Below are positions 34,658-47,028 of a stretch of 64,000 bases of DNA, in pieces. Source of the DNA: Iris pallida (Eukaryota > Streptophyta > Magnoliopsida > Asparagales > Iridaceae). The notes beneath the pieces are model-generated. The model was not told the origin of the DNA, ran no database searches, and was given only the letters and a program-made list of their open reading frames with translations. Positions within the stretch are counted from its first letter, which is position 1. Each line of letters begins with the position of its first letter. The stretch lies in contig JANAVB010016200.1 of the NCBI GenBank assembly GCA_029216955.1, positions 348,397 through 412,396 on the forward strand. Direction: 5' to 3'. The translations under genes and the position numbers were made by a program.

Positions 34658-35869
34658 TGCTTCAGAGATAGCTTTCAATCTGAAATATTTACTTTTTAGG
34701 CGCATAAAATATATGCGCCTCTTTTTAGTATTTTTATGCTTCTACAAGACCCCTTCAAAGTTTTTAAAACTTGAACAAGTTTTAAAATACTTTGAACAAG
34801 AAGCATAAGAGAAAGGATTTTATCACACAAAGCTTTAGACGCATCAGATCACTTGCCATGCTATCATTGCTTTGACTGAATTCTTCAAAATTTGAACTGT
34901 ATTTGGGCGGTCATTTCTTACAATCGCTTGGATCGAGGCTAAGTTAACTGTCATCCGCAATTTCAGGGACAAAAAATCATGCGATAGTTAATGATGGATT
35001 GATTTCTTCATTAAGAATTAAGTCGCATGACTCTTTGCCGCATAGTAAATCTTCATTCCTATAAAAGGACATATCTTGACCAAACTTGTCATCATCATTT
35101 TTCATCAAGCACTTGCTAATTAGCACTCCAGCAAATTCGTGCAAACTTGTGAGCGGATTCAGCATCACTTTGTTGAGAATACTACTCTTTGGTTATGCCA
35201 GAAGTCGGCAAAAGGATCGATCTTCAGAAGGTAATCTTTCTTGAAGTATTCTTCATCCCTTCCTCTTTGATTTCTATCGATCACTTCTTTTCACACGAAG
35301 TTTTATGGCAAAGATTTCCACTCTGATCATGTTTGAACACAACACAATACTAGAGTGCATAGTTATACTTATAAAAAAATGTTCTATTAAATAGCAAATC
35401 AACTACACACATAGATAGGATTATCAACAGCGTGCTACTGAAGAACACTGCTATTATGCAACCCTTAGGCTCATGAAACTTTTATATTTTTCTATGCACC
35501 TTTTGATGTTATGCGATGCAACTGTATGATTTTCAAATGAACAATTGATTTCATGCGCCTAACTCCTTCGAACATGTTATATTTTTCAGGATAGTCCTTG
35601 GATGACTGGAGCTCAGATGGAGCTTGGAAGGACATCATAATCTTTCTTGTTCGAAGCGATCCAGCATATTACATAAAGGACTTTCGTTGTCCTCAGATCC
35701 AGCTAGCTGTCTGCAGCCATCTGACAAGGCTTACAACTAATTGGTTTCACTGTCGTAGCATCTGTGATGAGATTGTGTTTGAGTCCCAATCAAAACACGT
35801 CGATGATGAACAGTGTCGATAGTTGGCAGAAATCTTGGAATGTGTGCCGGTCTAATTTTGTATTCTTCT
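34658..35869. repeat. Background right of element C, CGCAT-rich
   Basis: GGCGCATAAAATATATGCGCC (split as GGCGCATAAA and TATATGCGCC), AGACGCATCAGATCAC, AGTCGCATGACTC, GCCGCATAG, ATGCGATGCAAC and CATGCGCC recur here, the same vocabulary as 14101-14688. The two stretches were adjacent before element C inserted. An open stretch at 35598-35822 (DDWSSDGAWKDIII near its start) follows a CAG acceptor-like site at 35589. I do not recognise it. The stretch ends where a C-like LTR begins. Confidence 0.4.
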
Positions 35870-36427
35870 TGTAACGCCCCAGTCCCTAAAAATGTAGGAC
35901 CAGGGTACGTAAACATGCCAGCTAGGTATCAAGTGAACTTCAGTCCAGCTTGAATACATATAAGCTATGTAAGTCAGATAGTTATATCTCTATATATCTA
36001 AGATAATTCTAATCTCAATCCACTGAAGATAAATGTTTCGCAAGACCAAGTATACTAGTGTTGGTCAGGCATTAACACATTGGATCCCACAAAAAATAAC
36101 AATAAATAATATATAATAAACTGGACCAAACTCTAACAAGCTTATAACAAAGGATAAAGCTTGCAAAAACTAGGCCATGTCAGCAGAATAAAATGACAAA
36201 AAATAAGTATAATGCTGGATAAGCAAAGTGAAAATATCAACCAAATGTATACTTGAGTCGAACACAATAATACCACCCGGATCAGCAAACTTTCTCTACA
36301 AAAGTGACTGCCTAGAGAGATCACCAGGTCCTCAGGGGACATAGTAAGGTACAAAAATACAATATGCCAAGTGATAGTAATGAATGTACGAAAACATATA
36401 TAAAAGAGGGGTAACTACAAAAAACCA
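35870..36427 (-). repeat. Fragment of an LTR related to family C
   Basis: TGTAACGCCCCAGTCC and the following phrases (GGACCAGG, CATGCCAGCTA, GGTACAAAAATA) align with the first 560 bp of LTR C but are clearly diverged. It is cut at 36428 by a B-like LTR; its remainder would lie right of the window. Confidence 0.65.
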
Positions 36428-37025
36428 TGTAACACTCCTGATTTTTAAAATTATTTTTTTATTATTTATTTGATATAAATAGAGATTTATGGAATTTTGT
36501 AAATATTTTTAATTCAATAGTATTTATTATAGATGACCTTAGCCATAGTTAAGATTTAGAGTACAAGATGACCCAAAATTATGGCACGGAGAGGGTAGTT
36601 GAGTGTTTTGACTAGTGTTGTAGCCATGATAGAGAAGGCCGAGCCATAAGTGTGTTCTAATTAGAAAAATCAGTCAAAGTTGCGACTTAACCCAATAGAC
36701 GATTAATTATTTATTAATTAAATTATTGACTTTTTAGGAGACCCGGTTGTGTTAAACTAGTCAAACTAGACTCGAACCAAGCCCAATCCCATGTAGTCAT
36801 GCGGTGTGCCCAAAGACGTCCGTGTCGATATATTTTATGTATATATGTCCTATTTTATCTTAATGCTCAACTAAACATATTTTTAAGTTAGTGTTATATA
36901 TATAGTAAAGATATCCATATTATTTGATATTAAGTGATATTTCCTTAATAGGATAAATACTTTTCTTAATTATCCTTGTGTGCCTATTAAACATTTGCTT
37001 ATATAATTTTATTATTAATTATAAA

Positions 37026-37092
<67 letters not shown>
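36428..37092 (+). repeat. B-like LTR in plus orientation, first part
   Basis: It starts TGTAACACTCCTGAT and then runs parallel to family B read backwards: GACCTTAGCCATAG, GAGCCATAA, AGTTGCGACTTAACCC, CATGTAGTCATGCGG. It ends in a (TA)n tract (37029-37092). That tract was entered by a MITE and two LINE copies, and the LTR resumes at about 42883. Confidence 0.7.
37029..37092. repeat. (TA)n microsatellite
   Basis: About 60 bp of near-perfect TA, at the place where B LTRs normally carry a TA tract. Confidence 0.9.
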
Positions 37093-37096
<4 letters not shown>

Positions 37097-37283
37097 GGAA
37101 GGATAGGCATCCCCGTACTTTTTGCATCCCCATGTTCACATCCGTTAGATGTGCTTTAAGTCATCTAATCTTAACCATTGGTAAATCAACGGTTAAGATT
37201 AGATGACTTAAAGCACCATCTAACGGTGTAAATAGGGAGGATGCATGGGAATGCAAAAAGTACGGAGATGTCTATCCTTCCTC
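37093..37283. mobile_element. Foldback MITE (191 bp) inside the TA tract
   Basis: The left arm starts GAGGAAGGATAGGCATCCCC and the right arm ends as its complement (GATGTCTATCCTTCCTC). The arms continue inward (CTTTAAGTCATCTAATCTTA against TAAGATTAGATGACTTAAAG) to a loop of about 12 bp near 37179-37191. Nearly the whole element folds back. It is bounded by TA on both sides, which fits a TA-targeting (mariner-like) MITE but cannot be proved inside a TA array. No coding capacity. Confidence 0.8.

Positions 37284-37286
<3 letters not shown>

Positions 37287-37366
<80 letters not shown>
37287..37366. repeat. (TA)n microsatellite, tail side of a minus-strand LINE
   Basis: TA run abutting the 3' end of the LINE copy to its right. 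On the minus strand the LINE ends in an A-rich stretch and then this TA tract. Confidence 0.85.
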
Positions 37367-37367
<1 letters not shown>

Positions 37368-38606
37368 AAAACCCCCCTTTTTATTCATTCAAGACGCAAA
37401 TGTCGAAGCCTATACAAGTAAGCGCAAAAAGAAAGAAACAACAAGAAAGGAGAGCCGGACAGAACAAAAGGATCATAGGCCCAAAATGACGACGCCTATT
37501 GAAAAGCCAAACAAAAAAATGCAAAATTCGAGGAGCTATGAGAGAAAAGAGTTCCAAAAGAGAAGTTGGCTGTGTGAGCAGAAGGATCTGATCTTCCGGC
37601 ACTGACGGAGTACCTCCCTAATAACCTGGTCGGCTGAGTACTATTGACCTTCGTATCTCGTCTTATTATGATTCTTCCAGAGGACCCACGTAGCGGCCGC
37701 CGCGATGATCTAGTGACCGTGGAAAGTAGAGGCCCAACCTGCCAAGAGATCATTGAAGCGCCCACCCCCCTGATGCTGCCCGCAACACTGAGTGAGGACC
37801 CTCCAGACCTTGGTCGGTAATTCCCCTTGATAGAAGATATGGTCTATGGTTTCGGTCTGCCGCTCCGAGCAGCAATTACGCGCAGATGCAAGGCTGAACC
37901 CAATGGTGTTGAGATTGTCATCAGTAGGCAGCTTCTTGCGAAATGCTCTTCAAATAAGGAAGGACCAATTGTTCGGGATGCAGGTCTACCTGAAGGCCGC
38001 AATGGTGGGGGATGGCACCCCAATACCCCGAACCACCCTTCTCGCCGAGCTGACCGAGAAGGATCCCGAAGCTTTGGCTGACCACCTCATCTCATAGGGC
38101 TCGGGGCCAAGCCTAAGTTTGTTGTTGCGAATGCACTCTACTACTTCTTCCCTAACCCAATCCCGGATCCGGTTCCAATTCCAGTCATTCCCTGGTTGGT
38201 CCCATAAATCTTTGATCTTGATGTGTCCCGGAGCCACCGGGAGGCTGGGGAGCAAGGAGTCTCCTGCCCAACGTTCCAGGAAGGTTAAAGATTCGCCGTT
38301 ACCTAGTTGGAGCCTAATCACTGGTTTAGCTATGGATTGCCCCGTGAAAATACGTCGCCAAGCTGCAGAAGATCTGCTGTTGGCGATAGCCAGCGATGGG
38401 TGAATATGTTTGAAGTACCGGACCTTCATGAATTTAGTCCATAAGTTTTGACTAGAATGTAGCTTCCACCACAACTTCATAGAGAAGACATCCACGATGT
38501 GGGAGAGTTTGGTGAATCCTAGACCCCCTCGGCTGTGGGCCTAGCCATGGAGTCCCAACTGGCCCAGTAATGTCTGTCGTGGCCATCACTGTGACCCCAA
38601 AAGAAA
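37367..38606 (-). mobile_element. 5'-truncated LINE copy (family 2), minus strand
   Basis: Its coding part and 3' UTR match the plus-strand copy at 39260-42810. In element sense it ends GAATGAATAAAAAGGGGGG and then TA repeats. It is truncated at 38606, again at a TA tract. The same terminal phrase (AAAGGGGGGG, then AAATAAATAAATA) closes the other copy. Only the last third of ORF2 is left. Confidence 0.85.
37490..38606 (-). pseudogene. LINE ORF2 C-terminal fragment with zf-RVT region
   Basis: Open on minus from 38495 to 37986 (KLWWKLHSSQNLWTKFMKVR, YFKHIHPSLAIANSRSS, GESLTFLERWAGDSLL). It aligns residue by residue with 41700-42200 on plus. Further codons between 38606 and 38495 (WGHSDGHDRHYWASWDSM) join it after a small frame change. 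Downstream parts are in other frames. It has no RT catalytic box, so it is non-functional. Confidence 0.8.
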
Positions 38607-39259
<653 letters not shown>

Positions 39260-39261
<2 letters not shown>

Positions 39262-42200
39262 AACTGCAGTTGAGCCTACCCACGGCCATTGCCAGCAGAC
39301 GCGATATTTGGATCCTCTGCACAAAAGATGTCAATATCCGGAGCATCCAGGACACCAGGCAGGCCCTCTCCTTCTGGATGGAACATCCCATGCTCCCAGA
39401 GCGCGCCATCATATCCGTGATCCATGGCAGCTGTGATATTACTGAGCGAAAACAACTCTGCAATGATCTACTTGATATCCACCTAAACGACATCAATTCT
39501 TCGTGGCTTTGCATTGGGGACTTCAATGCGCTGACCCGCAGAGAAGAGAAAATCGGGGGTCACCCCCTCCTATTTTGGCCATGCAAGACTTCAACAACTT
39601 CATCTTCAACGCTCATCTAGCATCGCTCCAGTTCACCGGCAATACTTTCACCTGGTGCAACATGTACGACGGTGACCGTCGTCAATATTCTCGTCTAGAC
39701 AGAGCCCTCACGAACGACCACTAGCACGGCATGGGGATCACAACCAACACGTCTCATCTCAACTCCTCTGAATCCGACCACGCCCCTCTGTTGGTGGAAA
39801 TTAAAATCAATACTAATCCATCCAAAAAGAACTTTCAATTCCTCGACTTCTGGACAGAGCACCCCCAATTTTTGGTCATTGTAGCAAAAGCATGGAATAG
39901 CGAGGATTCACCCAATCCCCTCTTCCGAGTGAGCAACAAGCTCAAGGCAACGAGGAAAGCCCTGTCCAATTGGAGCAAACTAGCATACAGGGACATTTTT
40001 TAAGCCGTTCGGATCGTCGAGGACGACGTCACCCGAGCCGAAGTCAGGTTCGCATCGGATCGTTCATCGGCGGCCAGGTCTGCCCTGAATCTCACCAAGG
40101 CCATGCTTAAATTCAGACTCAAAGTAGAAACAGATTTCTGGAAGCAGAAAGCGAGATTGAAATGGGACAGCGGAGGGGATAAAAACTTAAAATATTTCCA
40201 TACCTGCGTCAACGGCCGTAGACAGAAGCTATCGATTCACCATACCATTGACGATAATAGGAACATCATTACTGAACAGAAGAGTATCCAAAGGGCCGCC
40301 ACGGATTTTTATTCCAAACTATTCTCCAAAAAGACGGTCCACAAAGACAACGCCTTCCTGGATCATATCCCCATTATCATTAATAACACCGACAATGCCC
40401 AGTTGTAACGCTACCCCACAGCCCAGGAAGTAAAAGATGCGGTATGGGCACTGAACGAGCACAGTGCACCTGGCCCGGACGACTTTTCGGGGGGATTCTT
40501 TCGCACGTGCTAGGACATTATCGAGCAGGATATCACCGAAGCAGCTATCGCTTTATTCGAAGGAGCCACATACCCCAAAGCCATTTCTAGCGCCAAGCTG
40601 ATCCTTATCCCGAAAAAAGAAAACTCAAAATTGTTTTGCAACTTTCGTCCCATAAGTCTATGCACTTTCACCAACAAGATCGTCTCCAAAATCATCGCCA
40701 CCAGAATGGCAGAGATCCACCCCAAAATCATCTTCGAGGAGCAAAGCGGGTTTGTGCGAGGGAGGAACATCCAGGACAATATTATGCTGGCCCAAGAGTT
40801 AATAACCTGCATGAAGTTTCCAGTAAGAGGGGGCAACATCGCTGTCAAAATTGACATGGAGAAAGCTTACGACAAACTGGACTGGCAATTTAGGATCTGG
40901 GACTTCAGGGATTTTGGTTTCTCCGAATCTTGGACCAATACCGTGTGGAGATCCATCAGCAACTCGGGGTTCTCCACGATCTTCAATAGTCAAGCCGAGG
41001 GATTTTTCAAATCCACTAGAGGGGTTAGACAAGACGACCCTCTATCATCCACTGTCTTCATCATCGCGACAGATGCACTGAGCAGGAACCTTAACAACAT
41101 GACAAGCACTCCAAATTTCCAGCACTATCACACATCCAGCGGATGTCCTATCCTTACCCATCTGGCCTTTGTCGACGATTTACTCATTTTTTTGTCCGGG
41201 AATGAAGGAGCGGTGGCGGTAGTCCACAACACCCTGCAGAGGTACTCAACATGCTCCGGCCAGAAGATCAACCCTTCCAAGGGCGTCATATATGCCCACC
41301 ACAACATCAGAATAGAGCACGCAATCAGGCTCTCCAACTTAACCTCCTTCTTTGTTGATCATCCTCCGTTCAACTATCTCGGGTGCCTACTGGTGTACGG
41401 TAAACCCAACGTTGCTGTCTTCGAGAAATTGATCACAAGGATCAGGAATAAACTTGGTGGGTGGTATAATGCCACTCTATCCCCAGGCGGCAAGATGATT
41501 CTCATCAATCATGTGCTCTCCTCCATCCCCATACACACCCTGGCCGCATGTTCTCCACCTTTGTAGGTTCTTTCATCGATCGAGTAGATCTTTTATAATT
41601 TCTTCTGGGGACATTGCAACGGCCAAGACAAGCATCACTGGACTAGCTGGGACTCCATGGCTCACCCTATTGAGGAAGGGGGTCAGGGATTCACCAAGCT
41701 CACTCACATCGTTAAAGCGTTCTTGTTGAAATTATGGTAGAATCTTCGCACGAGCAAGAATTTATGGACCAGTTTTATGAAGACCAGGTATTTCAAGCAC
41801 ATCCATCTATCGGTGGCCATATCCAACAGCATATCCTCTGCGACTTGGTGTCGCATCCTTAGTGGGCGAGACCTTGCCGAGCCTACGATGCGACTCCAAT
41901 TGGGCGCCGGCGAGTCGGCTCCATTCCTGGAGATATGGACTGGGGATAGCTTGATCCCGAATCTCACGGAGACCGTGAGAAACAGCAGGATCAGAGACTT
42001 GTGGAATCCCATTACTGAAGACTGGAACTGGGACAGGATCCATGAATGGGCCGGTTTCGATACGGCAGAGAGCTTTCGATCGAGCGGATTAAGAATCGGT
42101 AGCGATGCCGATGCACTGAAGTAGACGCTCGAAGCCTCGGGGGCATTTTCGGCGAGGTCGGCGAGAATCGTTGTCCAAGGTGTGGGGCGCCCGCAGCATT

Positions 42201-42808
42201 TCACTAAGCACTATTGGCACACCTGTATCCCCAAGAAGTGGTACTTCCTCATGTGGAGAGTTACTAGAAAGAAACTGCCTACCGATGATATCCTCAACAC
42301 CCTTGGGATTAGCTTAGCATCAGCCTACAATTGCTGTTCTGACTGTCAAATGGAGACCATCGACCACATCTTCTATCTAGGGAGCCTGTCGGACAGTATC
42401 TGGAGGACCTTAACCAGCTCTTCAGTATAGAGCCAGGGGGCGGTCGCTTCCACGATCTTGCGATCTCATGGGGAATAGCATCCTACGGCCATCAGATCGT
42501 CGCAGCGGCTGCTATCTGGGCGATTTAGAAAAATTATAATAAGGCAAGATACGAAGGTCACCAGTACTCAGCCGACCAGCTCACTCGGGAAGTCTTCCGC
42601 CAATGCCGTAAGCGGAGCGCACTGTGCTCCCACAGTTCGAGAGCATTCTGGAATACGCTCCATCCCTAACCCGGGGCAGTCAAGTTGTCTCCCCCTTTCT
42701 TTTCTTTTGGTGGAATACTTGTATAGGCGTCTTTTTGCCTTGTATACGTTTCATGCTTCGGCATTTTGAGCCTTGATAAATAGAAAGGGGGGGTTTTTAA
42801 ATAAATAA

Positions 42809-42810
<2 letters not shown>
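39260..42810 (+). mobile_element. 5'-truncated LINE copy (family 2), plus strand
   Basis: Begins inside the endonuclease directly after a TA tract and ends with AAATAAATAAATA running into another TA tract. It carries endonuclease remainder, RT and zf-RVT, but no RNase H, so it is a different lineage from the LINE at 24670-30593. No duplication other than TA can be seen. Confidence 0.85.
39262..42669 (+). pseudogene. LINE ORF2: partial endonuclease, reverse transcriptase, zf-RVT (broken)
   Basis: The endonuclease remainder includes IGDFNAL (about 39515) and, after one frameshift near 39560, SDHAPLL. From 39503 to 42430 everything lies in one frame, interrupted only by stops at 39722, 40001, 40406, 40511, 41564, 41737, 42122 and 42428. 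RT motifs: HSAPGPDDFSGGFF, NFRPISLCTFTNK, VKIDMEKAYDKLDW, GVRQDDPLSS (usually GD) and FVDD (41168-41179). The zf-RVT segment is near 42182-42430. After a last frame change the end reads IWAI*KNYNKARYEG and closes at TAA 42667. Most stops are TAG or TAA one transition away from CAG, CAA or TGG. Confidence 0.85.

Positions 42811-42811
<1 letters not shown>

Positions 42812-42882
<71 letters not shown>
42812..42882. repeat. (TA)n tail or target tract of the plus-strand LINE
   Basis: TA run following the LINE's AAATAAATAAATA. It also marks where the B-like LTR resumes. Confidence 0.85.
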
Positions 42883-42885
<3 letters not shown>

Positions 42886-43965
42886 AAGACGGGGTTAGAA
42901 AAAAGGAAATTGATATTGTTCCCTTGCGGGAATAGTATCAAATCCAACTCGACCCCCTAGCAGTAATTATTTATATCACGATAGAGAGAGGGGGGGGAGA
43001 GATCGATCATTGAAAGCCCCAAACCCTAACCTAATCTCGCCAACCCATCCCCCAACACTGGGCGACACCTCCTGACCGCCTGCACTGTCGTGACAATACC
43101 GGAGCTCCACCACATCCACCTTGGATCGACGAAAACCTAAGGCCGCTCTGTTTTAACCCCCTTCGAGGTACTCCATTTCTCCTTCAGTTTTCTTCATGCA
43201 TGTCCAATCGAATTTGATTCTAATTAATTCTGTGGAAAGCCTAGATGACTATCTTCGAGCCCCTTCAATTTATTTTAATAGTAATGCATTAGATTTTCTA
43301 GAAATCCCTCTTGAATTTCATGAAAAACTATAGAACACATGTTCTGTAGTAACAGTTAAAATCCCATATTGGAAGGCAAATAACTGTCATTCCAAATTGA
43401 CTTTTCGAAATATAACTAAAAAGGGTTAAAGACAATATATAGGAGATCAGAACCTATCTGTAGTTTCAAATTTTATTAACTGTGCATAGATAAATCTGCT
43501 TTTAAAGATCGAGAAAAAACCACTAAAATATTTTTAAAAATTAGAAAAAATACCCGATACGGGGTCCGTCTCGATAAACCGGGCAACATGGTCGCGAATG
43601 GAAAGCATCAAAAGGTGCGTATCGACCTCATGGACGTGTGGGCTTCGACAGAACTCCAATTGGTTGCGTATGCGTGACGAATTCGATACGTATCAGTCAA
43701 AAATTGCTGTATCGGCCTCTTTGCAAACTAGCCAATTACTTTGTACGTGTTCGTCACCTTTAGACGAAACTTATACAATTGGAACCGTGTTATTTTTTTG
43801 GTCCTGTGAGCCAAGTTTGGTCTGATTCTAAGATGGTCGACCAGAACGCTATTTTGGCAGGCCCAAGACCTAATCCAACGGGCAAATTTATGTACGGCCC
43901 ACCAAAATCCAATTTTAGACATACCGTTGGACTCATATCGTCAAACCAGATCCATAGACATATAG
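42883..43965 (+). repeat. B-like LTR in plus orientation, second part
   Basis: It continues the LTR begun at 36428: a TATATCACG-type box near 42972, leader with AAACCCTAA (43021-43029), a donor-like AGGTACTCC, and from 43590 a stretch that is the reverse complement, with divergence, of 45100-45460 in the B LTR next door. It is cut at 43965 by that B element, and the rest of its R/U5 is not in the window. Confidence 0.7.
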
Positions 43966-46178
43966 TGTCACGACCCGCACCCACTTTTCGGATACGAGAC
44001 GTGTCCAAGCCAGCCTACGCCACAGAGTCGGCAGTAGAACGCTGTCACGGCCAAGATGCTCAAAATCACCAAAATGTAACATATATGCTCATTCACATTA
44101 TTAAACCAATTTTGCAAATTACAAGGTTTCATAACTTCACATTTGCTAGAAATACAATGTCTCACAAAATTGAAAAGACAGCTAATTCAACTATCTAGGT
44201 TGACCTCAGGATACCCATGCCTTCCCAGTGCTAAGAGTGATCGCGGCTAAACCTGAAATTTTTTGGTTTCCAGTCAGGAATGGAACGAGTACAATCTCAC
44301 AACAAATTCAATAAATGACAAAATATATAAATCGTTAAATAATAAGAAAATATACGACAAAAGGATAAACATAGAATCATGAAAAAAACTGAGCATGGTG
44401 AACAAGGCAAGTGAATACTGAAAACAGAGTAGACCTGTAGCTAGCAAGGAATACTGTAGAACCAGAAACTGTATCTATCTAGTGAGTTGAAATACTACTT
44501 CGACATGTAAACGGCTAAGGGTAAATCCGGCAACCCGTACATGAAATATACGACTGCTATTAGGCACGAATAAGATCCAGCACGCCGCACGTGAAGTGTG
44601 CGACTGCTATTAGGCACGAATAATTTGGGTTTATTTATATGTCTAGAGTATTTCTCTGCCTGACCAGTACTCATGGATCCAAACAGGTCACGAACACGAT
44701 AATAGATTGGTCACGAACAACATGTAAAGAATCCATAACTACTATCTCATGTAACATCGTGTTAAGAACCAATGGAATATCAATGTAAAACACTATTAGG
44801 TACATGATTCGTAGAGTAATCAGATATAAAAACTATCAGAGATGTACTCGCCTGAGGTCCTGTGCTGGTGAAACCGATAATACTATACCACTCAATGAGC
44901 CACAACAGTCAACACATGCAGAAGTCTCCGGATACTGAAATAAATATTACCAATATTTTTAGAATAGTCAAATTAGCTAGAATTGCCTATCCTTAAGTCC
45001 AATTCGGGACACAGGGGCAAAACGGCAATTTCGGTCAAAACGGTGTCCGCCGTTGGACCCACTTTGCACCAAAAAGTGTGCCAAAGTCTATGGTCTCTAA
45101 AGTCATCAAACAATATGTCTATAGATCCAGCTTTCCGATACAAACCTAACCGTATGTCCAAAGTTGGATTTCGGCGGGCCGTGCACAAAATTACCTGTTG
45201 AATCAGATCGTAGGGCCCACAAAATGGCGATCCAATCAACTGTCTCAGAATCGGACCAAACTGGGCATACAGGACCAGAAAAGTGATACGGTCCTGTTGG
45301 CGTAAGTTTCGTCTCGATCTGACGAACGTGCACAAAGTAATTAGAAAATTTGCATAGAGGTCGATACGGTGAATTTCGACGGATACGTATCAAATTCATT
45401 GCGCACACGCAACCAATTTGAATTTTGTCAAAGCCCACACGTCCACGAAGCCATTACTCACCTTTTGATGCTTTCAGTTGGCGACCACGTCGCCCGGATT
45501 GTCGGGACGCACGTCGTATCGGAAGTTTTTCTAGTTTTTAAAACAGCTTTTTTCCAATATTGGGAAACTAATTTCTCGACGCACAGTTATCAAAATTGAT
45601 TTCTGTAAAAAGGGTTCTCTAGCCGTATATATTGTCTAGGACTGCCTTCAAATATATTTTTGAAATCATGCATGGTTTGGATGATAATTAAGTGCAAAGT
45701 AGGTTAGTTCGACTGTTGTCAGTCATATTTTTGGGACAAGTTTTCATCGAACTTGGGTTTAATTTTTCGGGCAATATAGATTACCTAAAATCAGACTAAT
45801 TAATCCGAATCGAAGGTGTATATATCGGGATCATACCTGAAGAAATAGCTCAGAAAATTATTGAGCAACGAGGTTGGACTTCGATCACGAAGTTGGGATC
45901 GCAACTGTCGCTGTTGTTGTTCTGTTACTTCCCATGGGCGTGGTTTAGTCGCTGTTGCTCGCCGGCCGGCCACCGTTAGGCGGTCGGGGGTCGAGGATTC
46001 GGCTAGGGTTTCGCTCTCGAGCATATATATATATACATGCATACGCGAGTTCTTCTCTCCTCGGGTTCGGCTTTGCTGGAAACGATCGGGGTGGGCTTGG
46101 GCCTGGTCGGGCTGGGATTTGGGATTGTGATGCTGCTGTTGTTCTTTGTTTTCCCTTGTATTCTTTGTTTTTCTCTAT

Positions 46179-46233
<55 letters not shown>

Positions 46234-46306
46234 GATATATATACTTATATAGTAAACTCCATATAAATCTAAATAATCCTTAATATTATCTATTTCTAGT
46301 GTAGGG

Positions 46307-46345
<39 letters not shown>

Positions 46346-47028
46346 CATTTATTTGACAAAAAATAATATAACCAATAATAATAATATTATATAATAATAA
46401 CCTCAATAAAATAATAATAATAATAACAAAATTCAATAAACCAATAATGGTGTATATACCATTATGCACAGTCTAATTATCCCAAAATGTGCAAGAAACT
46501 ATTTTATACAAATATTATTGAATATCAACTAATAAATGATATTTATAATATTTAATTAAGAATACTTAGAAAATATTTATTAGATTATTAAAACAGAATA
46601 CGACACCATCATACCAAAATACATCAACACGAATGTCATTGGACGTTTCGCATGACTACTTGGGCTTGGGCTTGTTTTGGGTCCTCTCTGGACTAGTTCG
46701 GTACAACCTGGTTTCCTAAAACTCAATAATATAATTATTAGATAAATAAATCTTCGGTAAGGGTAGTCACAACTTGGCCTGGTTTTCCTAGTTAGGACAC
46801 ACTTATGGCTGGGTCTTCCATGGTATGGCTAATACACTAGTCAAGGCACACGACCATGCTATCTGTGCCATATTTTCTAGTCGTCTTGTACTTCAAACCT
46901 CCACCATGGCTAAAGTCATCCGCCGTAGTAATTAAGTAAATAATTATTTATAACAATCTAAAAATCACCATTCAATTGAAATAAATAATAATAAAAATAT
47001 TTCAAAATTTTCGAAAAGGGGAGCTACA
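43966..47028 (-). repeat. 3' LTR of a minus-strand family B element (3063 bp)
   Basis: The ends TGTCACGACCCGCACCC and GGGAGCTACA, and most of the length, match the solo LTR at 10539-13761. It is followed directly by a polypurine region in minus sense (47029-47070), so it is the 3' LTR and not solo. Left flanking pentamer TATAG (43961-43965); its partner would be beyond the window. GC-rich leader at about 45850-46130 with a telo-box at 46004-46011; TA tracts at 46184-46230 and 46311-46344. Confidence 0.85.
46184..46344. repeat. Two (TA)n microsatellites in the B LTR
   Basis: TA runs at 46184-46230 and 46311-46344 with about 80 bp between. The first corresponds to 12907-12945 in the solo LTR. 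Confidence 0.85.

Noticed and set aside
35850..35880. CACTA terminus (TTCTTGTA) at the right edge of the background locus
   Set aside because: The TTCTTG is continuous with the start of a C-like LTR (TGTAACGCC) and no CACTA partner end was found.
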